Shown here one piece after another: positions 8,817 through 17,467 of a DNA stretch of 64,000 nucleotides. This stretch comes from Botryococcus braunii (taxonomy: Eukaryota > Chlorophyta > Trebouxiophyceae): contig KV908352.1 in NCBI GenBank assembly GCA_002005505.1, forward strand, positions 510,540 through 574,539, written 5' to 3'. The position numbers were made by a program, and so were the translations under genes. The notes under the pieces were generated by a model. It had not been told where the DNA came from. It saw nothing but the letters and a program-made list of their open reading frames with translations, and made no database searches. The stretch's first letter is position 1. Each line of letters opens with the position of its first letter.

Positions 8817-9156
8817 TTCGCTAATGGTATTATCGACGCACGAAGTAAAAGGATCTGTACGTGTGTAAGTGAAACCTCGCGGTTGCTTACACGATTATAA
8901 CACTCTTCAAAAGATACAGAGCACCTAAGCCTACCAGGGTTTATCTTTAAGCCGCTGGACAAAGGCATAAGGACTCTTGTCTTTACTTGGTGGGTACCTT
9001 TGGTAAGACTTCTCGGCAGTCTCAGTCCTTGTGACTGGAACAGTGGGAGAGAGGTTGGTCTATTGGTTGATGGAAGCTTTCCTTCGGGAAGGTTTGGGAG
9101 GTCACTGGAAGAGCTCTGTTGCTTAGAGATGCGTTTGTCTTCATTGTGTTGGTCCT

Positions 9157-10106
9157 ATGAGTGGCACGTTTACTCTGCCACCTTATGGCACAATTCACGA
9201 TTCGTATGATGTTCCTATTGAAGTTGAAGGTGGTCCTTCAACTAGCTACAACAATAATACTTATGAACAAGCTTATTCTGTTGAAAGCGACACAAGGGGG
9301 TACAGTACCAGTGCACGTGCAGGTGCCAACAGTGAGACGGAGGGCAGTGAGTCTGAGGAGCCCTCTAGGGGAGGTAAGCAATGAGTATCTATACGGGGGT
9401 TATGACCACTATGATTCTCTTGTTACTGATCCTGCTGGCCAACCTCTCAGATGAGCTAAACCCTCCTGTCAGCTCAGGCACCTTGCATTCTGGTGGTATG
9501 CTCCCCACGCATCCTTATGATCCTAGCAGTAATAGGAGAGCTGTTAGATTCAATTCAACACCAGTATCAAATGTACGTATGGGTGTGCGCAGACCTGTGC
9601 AGTCTGCATCTTCAGGCTCTAGGGCACCAGGCAGTGGTCCCTTGCAAGTTCCGATTACACAGTCGCCTGCAGTCAGTAGTCACCCTGCCAGTATTCCTAT
9701 GAGCACTAGTGTTATAAACACGTCAGTAGCAACACCTGCGAGTGCACAAACTGCAGTGGTCTATGTTCCACTGGCCACAGGAGGAATGATCCCCCTGACT
9801 CTTCCTGCCACTACTTTGAGTCAGATATCTAACCCTTCTTTGGTTCAATCAACTAGTGTAAAGGTGCCATCCTCACAAGGAGTGCCAACGACTTCCTCTG
9901 CGCCTTCAGCTGGAGGCCCTCCTATTGGTGGCTTTGCATACAGTGGTAGCAGTGGCCCTCCTGGGTGGGCCACCGTACAGTGGGGGTCCCCCTAGAGGAG
10001 CAAGCGGTCCATGGCATCCTCCACCGAACACATGCATGCACCCACAATATCCTATTTATCCTGGTGGTGGGAATGCACCTGGGGGCTTTGGTGGAGGTGG
10101 GTCTGG
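9157..10106 (+). pseudogene. gag-like gene fragment with candidate intron, cut by A3
   Basis: A coding-looking stretch starts at ATG 9157 (MSGTFTLPPYGT...) and runs into Ser/Pro/Thr-rich and then Gly/Pro-rich sequence ending GGFGGGGSG at the A3 insertion. The first frame stops at 9384, but joining 9373 to 9452 across GTAAGC...CTCAG (78 bp) keeps an open frame into DELNPPVSSG. The alternative is two frameshifts, since the skipped stretch also reads protein-like in another frame. A further 1-bp slip near 9965 changes frame. No known domain is recognised. Position after the LTR and primer site suggests the gag of element E; a host gene is the alternative. Confidence 0.45.
9374..9451 (+). other. 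candidate spliceosomal intron
   Basis: 78 bp with donor GAG|GTAAGC and acceptor CCTCTCAG. Removal avoids an in-frame TGA and links two open stretches in phase 1. Confidence 0.45.
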
Positions 10107-10467
10107 TGTTGAGTTGTGAACATTAATATTAAATGCCTTGTGCTTTAGGTGATCTTTACATGTACACTATTAGGATGTGGGTCCATTGAGAACATAAGGT
10201 ACCTTCAGACACGGTAGAATGTGGACATTTTCGAACATAAGGTACAATCAGATCTAGATCACACGTTTGTGTGAAAGGGACTATTAAAGCAGCGATCATC
10301 GCACATGCGAGCAACTAGAATGGAAAGATGCTGGGCACGTAAGGATGCTAGTCTTGTTCATTTAGTGCATGTGTCTAATAGCAGACAGTCGTCAAGGACT
10401 GTAGCTGGAGAGACACTTACGACCTGTCTGCTTGCGTACAGGTGATGCGAATGCCCATAACCTAACA
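10107..10467 (+). repeat. A3 5' LTR
   Basis: 361 bp from TGTTGAGTTG to CCTAACA. It contains the cataaggtac motifs of family A but only one recognisable leader segment, with the usual second copy reduced or lost. Length is about half that of the A2 LTR. Confidence 0.85.
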
Positions 10468-10482
10468 GGTTATGGGCCCACG
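10468..10482 (+). other. A3 primer binding site
   Basis: GGTTATGGGCCCACG directly follows the LTR CA end, the same half initiator tRNA-Met complement as in the other copia elements. Confidence 0.8.
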
Positions 10483-10632
10483 CCTTCCAGCTGGGCAGAA
10501 GGCGGACAGGAGTGGGTGTTTGTTTCTAACGCAACGGAAGTGAGAGTCAACAGACCGGGGGGGGGGGGCGACGGACTCCGTCAAGAAATTGCGGCAGTGA
10601 ACGCAGTCCACCAAGTGAATCATCTTCATTTC

Positions 10633-10633
<1 letters not shown>

Positions 10634-10666
<33 letters not shown>
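10634..10666 (+). repeat. poly(T) run in A3 leader
   Basis: About 33 consecutive T lie between the primer site and gag, preceded by a G10 run at 10557-10567. The length may be unstable or poorly resolved. Confidence 0.8.
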
Positions 10667-10667
<1 letters not shown>

Positions 10668-10759
10668 TATTTTGACTTCAAGTCATGGGAGGTGTCAATC
10701 GTTAAGTTCGATCGGGACTGTATTACGCAAGGGCTCGTTCGTATCGTGATGCTATTGGA

Positions 10760-12001
10760 ATGACAAAAACTAAGAAAGGAAAGACGAAGTCAGCAGTGAA
10801 CAATTCAGAAGAAGAGATGTCACAGCCGACAGGCGCAGGAACCCCAGCCCCTTCCCAATCTAGCCAGCAGTCAGGCTCTGCAGCAACCAGTTCTCAGGGC
10901 AATGCTAATGCTTATACTTGGAACAATTCCAACCCCAAGATGACAAAAATGCTGGATGAAGACAACAGTAATTCCACAGCATGGTATGCGGCCATCGAAA
11001 ATTGTGCAAATCAGAAAGGTGTCAGAGGTGCTATAGATATAGCACCTCTGGGGCCAATGCCTGGCTCAGTGGAGGATTCAGGTATGAAACATTTTTTGCA
11101 GCAGTCAGTTCCCAAGATTTGGGAGGATGAAGTTACAGATCGCCCGTCAGCGTATAACTTCATACAATGGATCAGATCTGACTGCACTGAGGGAAAGAAC
11201 TCAAGGACTTCAGCCACATGGGAGAAGACCTTGCAGCAGGGCATGAAGAAAAGAAAGACTGTTCGACAGTGGTGCCACCGCGTGATCAGTCTCTCAAATG
11301 CCCTGAAAAGGAACTGTGCCAATATAGAATACCACAGAATCTCAGATTACATGGTAAAGGGCCTCCCAGCAGCTCTTCAAGACGATGCCTGGGCCTACAC
11401 GACAGCTGAGCAGCCACCTCGCAATATGCTGAAAATAATTATGAATGCTCTGGACAACGTGGGATACGAAGACAAGCCGCTCGAGGAGTCAGTGCATCAT
11501 CCAGTGGTAGCTGCTGCCGCTGTACCAGCCCAAGGGGGGGTCCCTGGGCCTCAAGCAAGCGCTGGAGCAGCACTAGGAGCGGGAGCGATACCGGGAGCTG
11601 GAGCTGGAACCCCTGCGGTTGAACAGGCCTATGCTGGCCCTTTCAGCCCCAATGCAGGTGGCAGAGGGCGTGGAGCTGGCCGAGATAAAAGGCCTAAGGA
11701 GGAGCTGATCTGGCGCATCTGCAACGAACCCGGCCATTTCTGGCGTCAATGCAATCACCGAGAGGCATTCCATGCCATGCTGCAGCAGCGCAGAATGCAG
11801 GCCGCCATGGGACCTGCTGCTTTGTGGGGCCAGGGAGGGCCACAGCAGCCTTCACAAACTTGGTGGGAGCCGAGAGGGGGCCCGCAACCTTCAGACCGAG
11901 CGGCGCTGGAGCCTCATCAGTATATCGTTATCCCACGCATCAACATGCTTTCCCATGATGGCAGCTACCGCCTCCACCACCACCTTCTGCGGGTGCGGTG
12001 A
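10760..12001 (+). pseudogene. A3 gag, degenerate
   Basis: Open for 413 codons from ATG 10760 (MTKTKKGKTK...). It aligns along its length with family A Gag: an N-terminal Ser/Gln-rich tail, the NSNPKMTKMLDED segment, the helical capsid-like core and the Ala/Gly/Pro stretch. The zinc knuckle has lost its first cysteine (WRICNEPGHFWRQC, where CxxC is expected), so RNA binding is probably impaired. The frame is lost just before the protease. Confidence 0.85.
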
Positions 12002-13913
12002 TGTGTATCTCACTGAATGTGTTCACGCCTACATCACATGGTGCTATTAGCAGCTCATGGTTAGTAGATAGTGAGCTTCAGTCCACTTAGTAAATGATCT
12101 CTCGCTGTTGCACAATCCTGTAATGCATGCGCAGCCCCTTCCCCTCCATCTGGCCACTTCTGATGCGAAGGGACGAATAATTGCTTCTGGATCCGTGTGT
12201 CTGGTCAATGCCAGACAGGAAGTAACGTGGCTGCATAACGTACAGTGCGTGCCATCTGCTCACTCTAATCTGCTGTCAGTTACAGGCGCCATACAGGATG
12301 GGGCAACGTTCTTAACTGGTAACGCAGGAGGCTACACAGCCTTGAGAGGGCCGGATGGGTGGTCTCGGAGAATCTCCAGATCGAGTGGGCTGTTTTTCTT
12401 AGAGTTAGTAAGGCCTGTCAGGTGGCAGCAAGATGGTAGCAGACATATTGGACCCAATGCTGTAGTATCGCACTTTAGGAAAGGACACGCCTGTCAGGAT
12501 AGGCTTCTGTGGCATGCAAGATTGGGTCACCCAGGGGCCAACAGCATGGTAAGGTTCGACAAAGAAATCCTGGTCAAGGGAATTGATGTGTCTCTCGCTC
12601 CCTGTGCTGAGTGTCCCACCTAGTGCGAATCGTGTATTCAAGGCAAACATGTCAGACCACCTTCCCTGCATCATCCAGACCTGCAAAGAAGGTACCGGAC
12701 GGAGTTCACATAGACACTGTAGGGCCTATTGCTCCCTCAGCGCTGACGCAGAGCGATTTTGGGTCACTGTAGTAGATGAGAGTTCACACGTGGTTGCCTC
12801 CTTGATTGTTAAATCAAAGGATGTCATTCCCAAGGCACTGGTTGATCCGCTGAAGTACTGGCAGACCGACAGGGGAACCACAGTGAAATGCGTGAGGACT
12901 GACAGGGGGTCAGAATTCATGAATCAGCAATTGAAGGAGTTTTGTGTGCAGTAGGGCACTGAGTTGGAGACTTCTGCTCCCTATACCCCCCACCAGAACG
13001 GGCTGGCTGAGCGCATGAACAGAACGCTCAAGGACCCTGTTGGAGCACGCTGCACCAGATCCTTCCCTTTGGAAGGAGGCTGGAAACTGCCAACCTGCTC
13101 TCCAACGTGGGACCCACCACAGGCAAGCCTCTAACCCCTACTGAATTAATTTGGGGTTAAGCCTGATGTCTCTGTGCTGCGCACATTTGGATGTGTTGCA
13201 TATGTTCACATTCCCAATGGTCACCCTGGTCTGTGTTCGGACATGAGACCATACCTGGTATGTTTACCGGGTACTCACCCCAGTCAAAGGCCTATAGAGT
13301 GTATGTGGGTAAGGGCGTGTGGAAGTAGAGTCGAGATGTAAGGTTTATCGAGCATCTGAGAGGAGCAGAGAGAGTGGGTATGTCCGAGGTGCAGCGCGGG
13401 TCCCCCAGTGGCTCTCGGGGGCATCCTCACATGGCAGGGGAAGTGAGGCTAATCACCCAAGCCCATCCACATGCACTCCACTAAATTTCTGGGATGAAGA
13501 GGATGACCCGGTGGTGGAGAGCATGTATGATGGTCTGCCTGGTACCTCTGGCAGCTCCCTAGTGGACCACAGCAAGTCCAGTAGACCAGTCGGACCTGGA
13601 GTTGGAGTCCCCAGCAGTCAGGATGGTTCCCCTGCCACATCAGGGACCTCACAGCAGTCTTGGTCAGTGCTGGGACATCTCCAAAATGTAGCTAGAGGTG
13701 GTGCTGAATCGCAATAAATAAAAAAAAATAGACAAACTGCAAAGGGCACAGGAGGGGGTAAGGCTCCCGGGAAAGTCTCAACAACCAGTTCCCCAGGGAC
13801 CACCCTCACAACGCTTTGAACAGCGGCGGGCTAGAAGGGACTCAGTAGGGGTCCCCATGCATGACCTTGGATCAGGCCAAGTACGTGTAAGCGAGCTACC
13901 CATGGTAGGTCTC
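12002..13913 (+). pseudogene. A3 protease-integrase remnant
   Basis: Broken into several frames. One piece (12108-12623) covers protease to the first part of the integrase finger (LWHARLGH); it stops at TAG just before CESC. The next (12583-12954) includes FWVTVVDESSH and TDRGSEF, then TAG. Further pieces follow the integrase core and linker up to 13913. The protease active site reads DSELQ rather than DSGAS. No function is expected. Confidence 0.85.
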
Positions 13914-14247
13914 TGTTGAGTTCTGAACATTTCTAGTGAATGCCTTGTGCTTTAAGTGATCTTCATGTGTGCTCTATTAGGATATGGGTCCATTGAGAAC
14001 ATTAGGTACCTTAAGACACGGTAGATTGTGGACGCTGTCGAACATAAGGTACACTCTGATCTAGATTACACGTTTGTCGAGTGAACTCTTAAGGCTGCCC
14101 CACCGTTGTGAATGCCAACTGGTTGTGAAAGATACTGGGCATTTCAGATGCTAGTCTTGTCCAAGAGTTGTGCATGATACTCAGCAGACAGACGTACGGA
14201 CTGCAGCTGGAGTAACTTAGTATACTGACGACCTGTCTGCCTCGTAC
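13914..14247 (+). repeat. A4 5' LTR, left part
   Basis: From TGTTGAGTTC to ...CCTCGTAC, interrupted by B1 with TSD CGTAC (14243-14247 and 21499-21503). It includes the upstream leader segment that starts AACTGGTTGTG. Confidence 0.92.
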
Positions 14248-14618
14248 TGTTGGAATTTGTGTACTGTCAGGACAATCCAAGGATGACAAATTTTAACCTG
14301 AATAAATTAGCTGTATAGTTGACAATGTGTTCAACTCAAAGGAAACTCTTTGATAGACAGCCAGTGGCCTTTATGGCCACAAGTAGTAATGGATAAAGTA
14401 TCTAAGAACATGGTAGAGAAGGACTTTCCTGTTGTTTGTGGCTATGAAAAATGAGTTTATCCTAATTGTTAATAACGTGATAAACTCAATTGGGATAAGG
14501 GCCAATTTCCAAGGCTCTGAACCTCAACTCTGATACGAATTCATGAAAAAGGGCCAGAACAGCGCAAGTCAACGCGCTGGTCTGATAATACTAGGAGCGA
14601 CTGACCGAAGTCTCAAGC

Positions 14619-15048
14619 AGTCAATCCGTTGTGTTTGTGAAACGTCTTTGTTGTCTCAAACACTGACTCTCAGCCTGATCTCAATTAACTCTCATCTGTG
14701 TTGGCATCGTGGATGCATTGTGTCAGATCAAGAGGAGATCAGACTGGTGAGGCGCACGTTTGTCGCTTACGTTATTCTAGCAGCCATAAGTGCTGCTTTA
14801 TTGAATTTAACTAAGAAAGTATTCTTGGTAATGTGCAGGCCTGTTAAACTGCTTCCATCATACAATGTTGTTGATGTTCAAAGTATTCACTTACTTGGTA
14901 AGCAGTTTACGCTGCACGTTGGTTTGCAGACAAGTAACCGCATTTGAATTACCAGCAAGATACTGATTGTGTAACATGCACAGGATGACACATGCATATG
15001 TATCATCGTCTGTGATTTATAATATTAAATACAAACTGGATCTTGCAG
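14619..15048 (+). repeat. B1 leader segment X with two introns
   Basis: Exon-like blocks 14619-14746 (128 bp), 14839-14897 (59 bp) and 14984-15048 (65 bp) are all repeated without gaps at 15090-15341. The two gaps are 14747-14838 (GTGAGG...GTGCAG, 92 bp) and 14898-14983 (GTAAGC...GCACAG, 86 bp). The segment ends TTGCAG and is followed by GTAATC, another donor-like site. Confidence 0.9.
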
Positions 15049-15089
15049 GTAATCGTTAGATAGACCAGTGTCGTATACTACCCGGTGTA

Positions 15090-15341
15090 AGTCAATCCGT
15101 TGTATTTGTGAAACGTCTTTGTTGTCTCAAACACTGACTCTCAGCCTGATCTCAATTAACTCTCATCTGTGTTGGCATCGTGGATGCATTGTGTCAGATC
15201 AAGAGGAGATCAGACTGGCCTGTTAAACTGCTTCCATCATACAATGTTGTTGATGTTGAAAGTATTCACTTACTTGGATGACACATGCATATGTATCATC
15301 GTCTGTGATTTATAATATTAAATACAAACTGGATCTTGCAG
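15090..15341 (+). repeat. B1 leader segment X', spliced form
   Basis: 252 bp equal to the three exon-like blocks of 14619-15048 joined at GACTG|GCCTG (15217/15218) and TACTTG|GATGAC (15276/15277). It differs from the first copy by two substitutions in the exon-like blocks. It is preceded by a spacer running GTAATC...GTGTAAG and followed by GATCCACA, the LTR end. Confidence 0.92.
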
Positions 15342-15351
15342 GATCCACAAT

Positions 15352-15366
15352 GGTTATGGGCCCACG
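15352..15366 (+). other. B1 primer binding site
   Basis: GGTTATGGGCCCACG lies 2 bp after the LTR end. It is the same half initiator tRNA-Met complement as in families A and C, despite unrelated LTRs. Confidence 0.82.
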
Positions 15367-15369
15367 CCC

Positions 15370-15990
15370 ATGGAGCGACGACCATCTCTGTTGACGGACG
15401 ACGAACTTAATCTGCTCCGCGAAGGGCACTTCCACTGTGATCTATGCAATAAGTGGGTGTCAGGAAAGGTTCCCATTGAAAACGTGAATCGTGCTATTGA
15501 ACGTGGAATTGTTGTGTTCGAAGACTTTTGCCGAGAAGGTATTGAGCAAGAACGTCACTATCAAGCAAAGTTTAATCATCACAAGATTAAGCTAGTTCAA
15601 TCACTTGAAAACTCGAAGTATCCATTTCCTAAGGGTTCGCGTCGAACCTTTTCTCTTGACACTTGGGAAGCTAGACTGATCGATAGAGAAGTTTACTCTC
15701 AAAGGCTTCAAGAACAATATACCACATTAGCTAGATACGAGATCCCGTTGGACTTCTCACATCACTGTTTATTGATTGAGTATGCTACCCTCCTTGCATT
15801 GAGTAAAGGAGCAGGTGTATCGTTGAGTCCTTGGCTTGCACGAGACGAATCACCCTACGAAACTCTGAAAGACAAGCTTGCTGAGACGAACGCCTCAATT
15901 GTGAATGATTTAGAAGACGGTACAGAGCAAAGGTGCAGGTGTTACATTCCCAGGCATGGCAACATTGGCTACGAACCCTACCCCAGGTAA
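15370..15990 (+). CDS. B1 extra ORF upstream of gag (ORF0), unknown function
   Basis: A 206-codon ORF whose ATG lies 3 bp after the primer site, leaving almost no other leader. It overlaps the gag start by 35 bp in a different frame. The product is charged, mostly helical-looking and has no signal peptide or membrane segment. A CDLC pair near residue 25, a later CREG, and HHCLLIEYATLLALSKG near residue 130 are the notable points. I do not recognise a family. An ORF in the same place occurs in family C (37325-37849) but no convincing similarity is seen by eye. It may be an N-terminal Gag module, an RNA-binding accessory protein, or a leader ORF affecting gag translation. Confidence 0.7.
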   Translation: MERRPSLLTDDELNLLREGHFHCDLCNKWVSGKVPIENVNRAIERGIVVFEDFCREGIEQERHYQAKFNHHKIKLVQSLENSKYPFPKGSRRTFSLDTWEARLIDREVYSQRLQEQYTTLARYEIPLDFSHHCLLIEYATLLALSKGAGVSLSPWLARDESPYETLKDKLAETNASIVNDLEDGTEQRCRCYIPRHGNIGYEPYPR

Positions 15991-17467
15991 TCCATCGAAT
16001 CCACAAGTAAATCAACCCTCAGCTGGTAATACTAGTCAGTCTGCCCAGTCAGGTAATAGCATAGATCAGACAAACCCTGTTTATACCAATCTAAAACTGG
16101 TTCAGGCGTTAGACCTGGATTGTGAAAACGATTTTAGATGGCATAAAGATGTTCTGAATGTTGCTAATAGCAAACGTATTAAGATGTGTCTAGACGAAGA
16201 GCATCCTAATACAGCAGGAGACTCTCTTGCTATGAGTCTTCTAACTGAGAAAATTCCTGACGTTTGGGTGGACAGGGCATTGGACATGCCAAACGCAAAG
16301 CAGGCCTATGACTGGCTGCTGCGCAAGTTCACTGGTGGCCACAATGAGGAGTTAATGAGGAAATGGTCCAAGGTCTTGGACTATGGGCGTATCGATGAGG
16401 GTCAGGAGTACCATTCATATGTTGATAGGAAGTTCAGGATTGCAAGAGGTCTACAAGCCAATAATCACCCATGCTCTGATGGTAGGCTAAAAATGGGGAT
16501 TGTAGAGGGTTTGCCCAAGCATTTTGACCATGCCAAATCAAATCTCTACACCTCCTGCCTTGGTGAGGATGAGGACAAGGTCACACTCAATATTCAGGCA
16601 TGTTCAAGGTTGCTTGGAATTGATGAATTTAAGGCCCCCTCACCATCAGTCAATCTTATCAATCCAGTCAGAGGTCCCCCTCGTCCCAGGAACGCTCCAA
16701 GATCCAGGCCACCGGGGATGCCAGAAGATCTGCCTGACAACTTCAGGGGCTGCTCGCACTGCTTGGAAGATGGACATACCAGAAACGTGTGTCCAAAACT
16801 TATGGCTGAGAAAGAAAAAAGGGCTGCCCTCATTTCAGCACGCAAGAATCAAGCCAATCCAGTTGGAGGTATTGCATTGGGGGACTCTTCTGACTCAGGT
16901 AATCCATTCTCTAGATGGGTGGTAGACTCAGGAGCCGCAACAAACATATGCAATGATGTTAGACTAATGCAAAACATTCACTGGTATACACAGCCAAAGG
17001 GTCTAAATTTGGCAACTGGTGAACATGTTGCACAACGCAAGGCATGTGGTTCTGTGTGCTTAGTAGATGAAATGGGGAACATGTGTAAACTTAAAAATGT
17101 AGAATATGTACCTACTGCAACTGAAAATTTGTTGTCGGTCTCTAGTGCAGTTACAGATGGCATCATATTTACAAACAATTCACATGGAGAGATTATCAGT
17201 ATGTACAGTAATGCCTCAAAATTCATCTCTGAAGTCAGAAAAGAAAGAGGACTGTACTTTGTTTACTGCTTGTGCTGCAAAATTCAGCTCTCACATAGTG
17301 TTGGATATGCTCACAAATGCTCTGAATATGATTTGTGGCATCAACGCTTGGGACATCCAGGAAGTAAAAACCTGGAACGACTGCAGACTGAGGATATGGT
17401 GAAGGGAATAGCTACATCTCTGTCTCCTTGCTTACATGGTCATTCACTGTGTGATATGTGTGTGTGA
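15956..17467 (+). CDS. B1 gag-protease-integrase N-terminal part
   Basis: Starts at ATG 15956 inside the end of ORF0. Gag spans about residues 1-300 and has a complete CCHC knuckle (CSHCLEDGHTRNVC, 266-279). The protease motif VVDSGAAT is at 322-329. The integrase finger begins with LWHQRLGHPG and reaches CDMC before a TGA. The stop results from a 2-bp excess in a TG run at 17456-17465: the next frame continues with the expected VMGKQ. Before that slip this would have been one gag-pol frame. Confidence 0.93.
   Translation: MATLATNPTPGNPSNPQVNQPSAGNTSQSAQSGNSIDQTNPVYTNLKLVQALDLDCENDFRWHKDVLNVANSKRIKMCLDEEHPNTAGDSLAMSLLTEKIPDVWVDRALDMPNAKQAYDWLLRKFTGGHNEELMRKWSKVLDYGRIDEGQEYHSYVDRKFRIARGLQANNHPCSDGRLKMGIVEGLPKHFDHAKSNLYTSCLGEDEDKVTLNIQACSRLLGIDEFKAPSPSVNLINPVRGPPRPRNAPRSRPPGMPEDLPDNFRGCSHCLEDGHTRNVCPKLMAEKEKRAALISARKNQANPVGGIALGDSSDSGNPFSRWVVDSGAATNICNDVRLMQNIHWYTQPKGLNLATGEHVAQRKACGSVCLVDEMGNMCKLKNVEYVPTATENLLSVSSAVTDGIIFTNNSHGEIISMYSNASKFISEVRKERGLYFVYCLCCKIQLSHSVGYAHKCSEYDLWHQRLGHPGSKNLERLQTEDMVKGIATSLSPCLHGHSLCDMCV

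Larger units (their letters stand above)
10107..13913 (+). mobile_element. A3: truncated family A-like copia element
   Basis: Plus-strand element with a 361-bp 5' LTR (10107-10467), primer site and gag to integrase, but no RT or RNase H. It ends abruptly in the linker at ...GGTCTC where the LTR of A4 begins, so A4 probably inserted into it and its right half was later lost. The expected partner duplications (TCTGG for A3, GTCTC for A4) are not found downstream. It is more diverged than A1 and A2 and carries many stops. Confidence 0.85.
14248..15349 (+). repeat. B1 5' LTR
   Basis: 1102 bp. The first 371 bp are unique, followed by an intron-containing leader segment (14619-15048), a 41-bp spacer and an intron-less copy (15090-15341), then GATCCACA. 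An ATAATA stretch at 14585-14590 sits about 30-35 bp before the leader start. A 134-codon ORF at 14543-14947 overlaps both introns and is broken in the 3' LTR, so it is not annotated as a gene. Confidence 0.95.

Noticed and set aside
8756..8968. 70-codon minus-strand ORF next to the AT-rich block
   Set aside because: No coding features, and it overlaps the proposed LTR end and primer site of element E.
14543..14947. 134-codon ORF in the B1 5' LTR (and shorter forms in the 3' LTR)
   Set aside because: It runs across both candidate introns, is stopped in the other LTR by one substitution and does not continue in frame after splicing.
17456..17467. Programmed frameshift in B1
   Set aside because: The switch falls inside the integrase zinc finger and equals one extra TG in a TG run; recoding sites in such elements lie at the gag-pol boundary.
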